Shown here piece after piece: positions 59,000-64,000 of a stretch of DNA of 64,000 nt (the first letter of the stretch is position 1; each line of letters starts with the position of its first letter). The position numbers were made by a program, and so were the translations under genes. Below the pieces are notes generated by a model. It saw nothing but the letters and a program-made list of their open reading frames with translations. It did not search any database and had not been told where the DNA came from. The stretch is from Tillandsia leiboldiana. Taxonomy: Eukaryota > Streptophyta > Magnoliopsida > Poales > Bromeliaceae. The stretch spans positions 6,048,873-6,112,872 of the forward strand of contig CM055064.1 in NCBI GenBank assembly GCA_029204045.2, written 5' to 3'.

Positions 59000-59012
59000 T
59001 AGGAAGGGAGAA
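59000..59012 (+). other. Polypurine tract of element J
   Basis: AGGAAGGGAGAA directly before the LTR start TGTAGTACACTG. Confidence 0.75.
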
Positions 59013-61475
59013 TGTAGTACACTGAACTTTAGCAAATTGCGAAGTTCTAGTATTGTAAAGGGTGTTTGATACCCTTCGAATGTTTTGGTAAGCTTTTGGA
59101 AGGTTTTAGAAGGTTTTCGGAGGATTTTGTCGCGAATCGGGAATTTTCAAAAAAATCTAAAATTTTAAAGTTTTGGCTTCGTGGTCCAGACCTTGGGAAG
59201 AAAGTCCGAACCTTCTGTGCGAAATTGAAGATTCCAACTTCGAGATCCAGACCTTTTTGGAAGAAGCCAGGACTTTTGCCGTGTAGCTGAGGGGGACCCT
59301 TCGGGCTCCGGACTTTTTTTGGAAAAGTCCAAACCTTTTTGGTCTGGGCAGTCTTGTAAGAAAAGCAATTTCTTTTCTTGTAGTGACTATGGGGATATGG
59401 TTACATTAGGGGTTTTAAACCCTCATCTCCTCTACTTCTCCTCTCATTTGGAGAGAGTGCAAGAGAGAGTTTGAGGTGAGTTTCTTCTCACTTCTCCTTG
59501 GTTTTCTTCTCCAACTCCACTCTTATTTTTTGTTTCTTCTTCCTCCCCCCCTCCCCCTCCACCCCTCTACACTATTGGAGCTTGCACCAAGGACATGGAG
59601 GTAAGCAAGAGCTTGAAGAAGAAGGAGGTTTGGAGCCCTAGTTCCCACCCTTATCCCTTTCAAGGTGGGATTTGAGCTTAAGAGATGTTAGAAATCCTTC
59701 TTTTCCTTCTCTTTTTGGATTTTCTTGAGGAAAAACCTAGTTTTTGAAAACTATGATTTATTTTGGAGCTTTTTGATTTAGAGCTTTTGGGGTGAAATTG
59801 ATGGATGTAGAACACTCTTATAGGTTGGTTTTGAAGCTTCCCTTGCTTTGATTTCAAGATCTAACAAGATTTCTTGACCTAAAATATTTTTCACCCATTT
59901 TTCTTATGATCTTTAAGAAATTTCGGGATTAGCTATTCGTGATGATTTGATCATTTGGGAACTTGTCTTAGGGCATAAGAGAGCTTATGGGCAACTTGGT
60001 TGTGATCTCCCACAAGAATTCGAAATAGGTGAACTCCCCTATGTTTTCTTTAGACTTTTAGGACAGTTGTTATGTTAAATATGTATCGTTTGATTTATCA
60101 TGATTTTTAATCATGCATTTGAACCCTTTTATGTGTAGAAAATTTCATACTCTATGTAGTAGAGGTATACATTGCATGTGTATAGGCACTATAAAAAAGG
60201 ATTGGATAGTCATTACTGTAATTTTATAAGTTTTGATATGAGTAGAGAATATCTATACATGCTATAGAATGATTGGAACATGTTATGCATATGATCATAT
60301 ACATTTAGACATTATGACATTAGTGTCATCTAGTGTAGTTGAGATCCAAGTAAGAAAACTTCTAAACTTATATAACCAATATGAAATTGTGTGATTCCAT
60401 GTTTGAGATATGATGATAACTAGTGTATGATTAACTCTTTCATTATGTAAGATATTGCCTACATTGTATACATGACATTGACACTATGAGATATTGTACC
60501 CCAACCTAAAGGTCGATGATGCTATTTCGTATTTTAGACATGATGATCGAGACTTGCTTGCTTGCCGATTATGCTCATTCGCACATGCTTGGTAGGGTCG
60601 CTCCCTCCAAGCCAGCACTCCGGAGTTAGCCATCGCGATATTATGCTCGCCGTGTGAGATTGTGCACCGATTGGGCCGCCGTTGGATAGGTATAGCTCCA
60701 TTGGGTGTTGCCACTACGGGACCATGAGGCGTGGCTCAAGCTAAGACTCAAAAAAAGTCTTCAAGAGAAATGAATAAGTTAACTAAACTTTACTTTGAAC
60801 ATCACATAGATGATGCATTCATAGTAGTTGGCCATTCATGTTAGCATGGTAGCTTCATATTGTTATTACCTTATACTTGAGCATAGAGGCATGATAGTAG
60901 TAGAGTTACTTTATACCAGTTGTTTATTTATCTGCATTTTATTTCAGCAGTTATAATATCTTTTGCCTCAGTTGACTTAGTGGTGTATTTCGCTTCTCTC
61001 GGCGGCTTACCCACCGAAAAATATTGACTAATAGTTCTCACCCCCATCGGTTTGTTGTTTTTAATTCAAAGCCATCCATAGCAGGAGAGGCTCGGGATCG
61101 TGGCAAGGGAATAGCACACAGCTAGATTCGTTCCCCTTCGTGCCGCTCGAGGTGGTTACTAGACGCCTTTCATTTTTGCTTTAGTTGTGAGAGATGTTTT
61201 TGTATTTTGCTATAGAGATCACCCATGTATTTTGTAGGATATACTTGAGAGTATCCTTATTGTATCTTGTTATAGATCTTGTATGGTTGTAGTTGTTTCT
61301 ACTTCTTTTATATTTAGTTTAGTTGTACTTATCTTTTGATTATTAGTACGATGTGTATATTGCCTTCTTTCCGCCTTATTGTTGTAGACGTCGTATGTGT
61401 ACCGGAGGTACCATGTGCACACGGCGGGTATGTGCACGTGCTGGGTAGGCTTCCGCTAGGGCTCGAGGCGTGACA
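59013..61475 (+). mobile_element. 3' LTR of element J (2463 bp)
   Basis: Starts TGTAGTACACTG after the purine tract and ends GGGCTCGAGGCGTGACA. It has a CT-rich zone (59,480-59,570), segments TCGCTCCCTCCAAGC (60,599) and TAGTTCTCACCCCCATCGG (61,031) as in the other LTRs, and a hairpin with arms GTGTACC / GGTAC near 61,393. AGGGG follows as the expected right target duplication. U3 carries repeats of CCGGACTTTT and CCAGACCTT words (59,180-59,340). Confidence 0.8.
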
Positions 61476-62044
61476 AGGGGGTTGGGTGAAATGAGACTGA
61501 GGAACAACATAAGTTACCCAGTTCTCAGTCTGGAAAACACATTTCCGGCGCACGTGACTTGCGTCGGGAGTCCAAAACACTGTGCGCACCCAGACTGGAC
61601 CATGCTAAGGCTCTGCCAGGACGTCCGAAAGTTTTCTAGGCGCCCGGGACCTGCGCCCGAAACCCAGCAACCATCTGCCATGTGTCAAAAATCGACAGAG
61701 ATATTAAAGTTGTCAAACAGTAACTTTTGGGTTGCTATAGTACTTTAGGGTGCTCGAAACCACAGCCCAAAAATGCCCAACCAATGTAGCAATCTCTTAC
61801 GCACTTTAGGATGCCCGGACCCCTGTTTAGGGCACCTGAAATCTGTAAAACTTCAGTTCTACCCCCAAATTCAGTGCTCCGAGTCTATTTTCACCCTCAT
61901 TTTGTGCTCAAACGTCTCCGACTCATCCGACACTCGAAAGGAATGTCGTCTAGCTGCTGCCACTATGGTCATTTCACCAAATGAGTTTTCAGGTCCCTAT
62001 ATGAAGGGTCTCATAGTATTGGGGAAGTGAAAAGAGAAGAAGTG
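61476..62044 (-). other. Unassigned, probably U3 of another minus-strand LTR
   Basis: Minus strand has CATATAGGGACC (62,000) and upstream GGGCGCAGGTCCCGGGCGCC and GGGTTTCGGGCGC words, reminiscent of the GGCGCCCGAA motifs before TATA boxes of F, S4 and H. No ends found. Confidence 0.35.
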
Positions 62045-64000
62045 TGTCACGCCCCGTTACTCGCATATTTGGTCGGTTCGGGCACGCGCACAGACCCACT
62101 GAACAAATAAAGTTTTCCTGGTCTGTCCAAGGCGTTACAACCAGTACAATTCGAAATGTTCCTATTCAGAATTGAATTCATACAAGGATTGCTAAAGAAA
62201 AGTACATAAAATATAAACAACTAACTATTACAAGCATTCGTCTCAGGCATACGCACATTTACATTCCTTTTCTTTTCTTTTTTGCAATTCACAAATTCAT
62301 TATATTTTAATTCTTTTACATTTTATTCCTTTAGCTAACTAAGGGTATTCTATCTGAGTCTCAACCTAGTAGGGTGCGCTCTACTGAGCTATGCCCTCAC
62401 TCAAGCCATTGTGCCGCTCACAGAAGGACCTGCAAAACGTAAGGTAAGAACTATAAAAATAATCCCTAGTGGGTACGACCACCCAAGTGAGAAACTCGAC
62501 CCACAAGGTTCAAAGGAGGCAAAATGAGCATATAGATAGATAGTTTCTTGGAATATAAAACAACACTACATGCTACATGATTATATGCTATGCCTCATGC
62601 AAAATGTGATAATGAAATCTAAACAAGTAGGAAACTGCACAGCTACATCTATTTCACTATCTATTACTATCAACATCTAGCCTTAGGTTCCTTTACCTTA
62701 GCCAATTCCAAACTCTGACTTGAATCAACCCATACTTAACTCTGTCCCTAATCTTGCCCTGGGGTTGTCGTACATCGCATCCGCACTGGCCGTCGGTCAC
62801 CATTCCTTATCGGCCTCGTCCCGAAGCTACACTACGTCGCATACCCCTAACTCACGGCCACCGTTCTCCCGGACCTCGTCTCGGGGCTACACTACATCGC
62901 ATTTCCCTAACTCGAGTCGCAAAACGGCGAATGGCTGGGCACGATCATATTACTATAATTATTTATTTGTTGTGCATATTTTTTTTATTTTCAAGTTAAC
63001 CATTTAGGTTCATGACTTTTTCAATTTATTTTGGTCTTCTATGCAATTATTTTCTACTACCTATGTTCAATGACACTAGGTCCAATGTCCTTATCATCTA
63101 GGTTCACACGACCCCTAGGTTCACTTGTTTTCAATCTTTGTTTGATAACACTAGATTCCATACTTAGTTTATCCAATTAGCTAACCTACCACTATATCAT
63201 TCCATTCTAGACTTGATGGTACTATATTTATTAGCTCAAAATTGAGTTCTCTAGTCCCTAAAGCAAGTCAACCTACTTTACTAGCCTATGCATATCAGCC
63301 TCAACCTAGGCATACATATATATATATCCTATATATTTTTCTATGCCTATATTCCATATTCACTGGTAGTTAATTTACCCTAAATAGCATACATCTTATG
63401 CGTACTTAATTTACCAAATTAACTTACCATTATATGCATTAATAAAATAATATAAATTTATCGACGTTCTCTTAAGACATGAGAGGCAACAAAATCGCTT
63501 CGGTAGAGCACTGACCCACCTGTTGCGCTCCCAATTGTTTTTAGACATTTACAATCGGACGCCAGCGACCACCGGCTCATCCACAAAGCACGCATGGCCA
63601 AAAACAGTCGATTTCGATCGTTGTGCGAAATTGCTCGCCGACGCTCGTCGCTTTTCCAATCAAAGTTGCATGGGGTTCCTCTCTAACCTTCAATTAGAGA
63701 ATAAATCAATCAATTTGGGTCTAGAATCCTAAGAACCCCCAAAACCCCAAATGTGCCCTAGTATTCTTTTTTATCCAAAATTACTCTGATATTTTCGAAG
63801 AAACTTTGAGAAAATAGGTGTAGAAGCCTCTAGGGAGCACGATAATATCAATTTTAAAGGATTTAACAAGAATACTTACCGTTCACCAAAAATTCTAACC
63901 TCAACCGCGAACTCCCCAAGCTCCCACGCACGCCAAAAGCTTGATACGACACTTCTATGTGACTCCCGAGGTCAAACTCCGCCGGGGCGTCAAGTTTCAG
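62045..64000 (-). mobile_element. Minus-strand LTR K, incomplete at the window end
   Basis: Starts TGTCACGCCCCG (reverse of the family end) and runs off the window. It has a 60 bp repeat of about three copies (62,754-62,933, CCTCGTC at 62,814 and 62,874). No coding domain. The open frames seen are short and unsupported. Confidence 0.6.
62754..62933. repeat. 60 bp tandem repeat in LTR K
   Basis: CTACACTAC(G/A)TCGCAT occurs 60 bp apart, with a more diverged first copy containing GTCGTACATCGCAT. Two good copies and one weak copy. Confidence 0.75.

Overview
The window looks like a piece of intergenic heterochromatin from a flowering plant with a large genome, probably a monocot; a pineapple-like commelinid is only a guess. 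I found no intact cellular gene, tRNA or rRNA gene. Almost every base between 1 and 26,500 and between 29,855 and 64,000 can be assigned to LTR retrotransposons or their remnants. Most are Ty3/gypsy elements with very long LTRs (about 2.4 to 3.9 kb) that end in a variant of GGGGCGTGACA. The integrase tails and the primer-binding site for initiator tRNA-Met resemble plant Del/Tekay-type chromoviruses, which is a family-level inference. All coding remnants carry stops and frameshifts.

Left part (1-25,280): the window opens inside element A, with an integrase tail at 531-737, a polypurine tract and a 3' LTR at 747-4331 that holds a 19-copy minisatellite. Element A abuts a minus-strand LTR (C-, 4332 to about 18,277). 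C- is split by a solo LTR (S2, 6567-17,827, target duplication CTGCC), which is itself split by a young non-autonomous element (D, 8740-16,294, target duplication CGGCA). D has two 3.48 kb LTRs around only 588 bp of non-coding interior. Next comes LTR S5 (about 18,278-24,817). It holds solo LTR S4 (19,932-23,508, target duplication GGGAC) and a 600 bp tandem duplication that runs across the S4/S5 junction.

Middle (25,281-29,854): a TRIM-type miniature element with target duplication GTAAT, then about 3.3 kb of AT-rich DNA that carries none of the LTR signatures. This is the only stretch that may be old host spacer.

Right part (29,855-64,000): element E starts with a 5' LTR at 29,855-33,627. 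Its degenerate gag-pol runs, with interruptions, to about 50,380. It is broken by an antisense element F (34,011-41,912, itself holding a complete Cassandra TRIM with 5S rRNA-like LTRs), by a solo LTR of E's own family (G, 42,020-45,921, target duplication GCTCG), by a solo copia-like LTR (48,710-50,043, target duplication AATGT) and by a second, truncated TRIM. LTR H, the remnants of element J (protease, integrase tail, 3' LTR 59,013-61,475) and a minus-strand LTR K running off the window complete it.

The most notable signals beyond ordinary annotation are two: a compact pair of hairpins at the very 3' end of many LTRs, whose stems differ by what look like compensating changes, and the large-LTR, tiny-interior element D, which keeps only the leader, the integrase tail and the polypurine tract of its presumed E-type autonomous partner. 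All comparisons were made by eye within the window.
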